From the NCBI GenBank assembly GCA_029558435.1, contig JAKQEZ010000348.1, forward strand, positions 1 through 5,625: a stretch of 5,625 nt of DNA. The letters run 5' to 3'. Origin of the DNA: Bacteroidota bacterium. GTDB lineage: Bacteria; Bacteroidota; Bacteroidia; Flavobacteriales; Crocinitomicaceae. Of the stretch, positions 4,945 to 5,625 are shown piece by piece. Position 1 is the first letter of the stretch. Each line of letters opens with the position of its first letter. The notes beneath the pieces were generated by a model that had not been told where the DNA came from, did no database searches, and saw nothing but the letters and a program-made list of their open reading frames with translations. A program made the position numbers and the translations under genes.

Positions 4945-5625
4945 GCAGCGAAAAAATCATCAATGATATTGAAACAAAATATCAGCAATTGGGCGAAAAT
5001 CCGGAAACTTATTTAAAAGGATTACTTCACGCAAAACCAATTAACTATTGGGATTATGTTGAGGTTGACACATTACTTTCCTTACAAAAACCGAGAACGA
5101 ATTTTAAAGACGAAGAAATTTTTATAATGTATCATCAAGTAACAGAATTGTTCCTCAAAATGATGGTGCACGAAATAAAGCAATTGGTTTATGAACCGTT
5201 TAATGAAACTGTTTGGTTGGATAAATTAGACCGCTTGAACCGCTATACAAATATGCTAATTGGTTCGTTTGACGTAATGAAATACGGAATGAATTATGAC
5301 GACTACAATACCTTTAGAAATAGCTTAACTCCTGCAAGTGGTTTTCAGTCGGTAACATTTCGCTTAATCGAAATCTACTGCACCCGATTGGAAAATCTTA
5401 TCAATGAAGAAGGTAAACAACGAATTTCGAACACACCAACTACAGAAGAATACTTTGAGCACATTTATTGGAAAGATGCTGGTCTAAATAGAAAAACCGG
5501 CAAAAAGTCACTCACCCTATTGCAGTTTGAAGAAAAGTATTTAGACCGATTAGTTGCAATGGCAAACAAAACGAAAGGCTCTACATTGGAAGATAAAGTT
5601 TTGAAAATGCAAAATTGTTCGGAAG
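4941..5625 (+). CDS. Tryptophan 2,3-dioxygenase family protein, 3' end beyond window
   Basis: The frame runs from ATG at 4941, overlapping the previous TGA, to the window edge, giving 228 complete codons with no stop. Family members open the indole ring of L-tryptophan with O2 to give N-formylkynurenine, using a heme in a cytoplasmic tetramer. Visible hallmarks are YWDYVEVDTLLSLQ (36-49), DEEIFIMYHQVTELFLK (57-73), the helix ending YGMNYDDYNTFRNSL, and SGFQSVTFRLIE (133-144). In the last, R141 corresponds to the substrate carboxylate-binding Arg. The distal His of human (H76) and Xanthomonas (H55) enzymes falls at K56 here (NFKDEE), a replacement I recall in Bacteroidetes homologues too; IDO, with Ser there, shows that His is not essential. 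The proximal heme His would lie past the window edge. Family is secure; tryptophan specificity is probable. Its coupling to a hemoglobin and oxidase operon is unusual for a catabolic gene. Confidence 0.88.
   Translation, partial: MSSEKIINDIETKYQQLGENPETYLKGLLHAKPINYWDYVEVDTLLSLQKPRTNFKDEEIFIMYHQVTELFLKMMVHEIKQLVYEPFNETVWLDKLDRLNRYTNMLIGSFDVMKYGMNYDDYNTFRNSLTPASGFQSVTFRLIEIYCTRLENLINEEGKQRISNTPTTEEYFEHIYWKDAGLNRKTGKKSLTLLQFEEKYLDRLVAMANKTKGSTLEDKVLKMQNCSE

Overview
The window looks like part of a Bacteroidetes (Bacteroidota) chromosome. The evidence is AT-rich DNA, A-rich leaders with hardly any Shine-Dalgarno sequences, closely packed one-strand genes, and proteins whose remembered relatives are mostly from Flavobacteriia, Chitinophagia and similar groups. 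That assignment rests on family recognition by eye, not on a search. All eight genes supported here are on the + strand. Gaps are 4 to 48 nt, and two junctions are 4-nt ATGA stop/start overlaps, so most or all of the window is probably one transcription unit. No RNA gene, mobile element, CRISPR array or clear terminator was seen.

Layout: (1) 1-357 is the 3' part of an Rrf2-family regulator with three conserved cysteines, probably an Fe-S sensor. (2) 358-405 is a 48-nt gap with an imperfect 16-bp palindrome, a possible operator. (3) 406-2157 encodes a CcoN-like heme-copper oxidase catalytic subunit. It has all six expected histidines and the active-site tyrosine, but an extra N-terminal membrane segment and charged linker, and Gln where the CcoN FEGP motif has Glu. 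(4) 2168-3175 encodes a membrane-anchored diheme cytochrome c: a CcoO module fused to a second class-I cytochrome c domain. (5) 3180-3440, 3446-3850 and 3867-4109 encode three small proteins: one exported with a CPVC motif, one Ig-like with a C-terminal membrane anchor, one helical and soluble. (6) 4118-4504 encodes a group III truncated hemoglobin. (7) 4501-4944 encodes a four-helix membrane protein of unknown role. (8) 4941 to the window end is the 5' part of a tryptophan 2,3-dioxygenase family gene.

How they may work together: the CcoN-like and CcoO/cytochrome c proteins should form a membrane complex that takes electrons through heme c to a heme b3-CuB site, reducing O2 or possibly NO. 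The small membrane proteins are candidate accessory subunits or assembly factors. The truncated hemoglobin and the Fe-S-type regulator suggest a response to NO, low oxygen or redox stress. The sequence does not show whether the complex is an oxidase, an NO reductase or both. The canonical ccoP, ccoG, ccoH, ccoI and ccoS genes are absent from the window. The most interesting point is this divergent, compact C-family terminal reductase module with its own regulator, small partners and hemoglobin.
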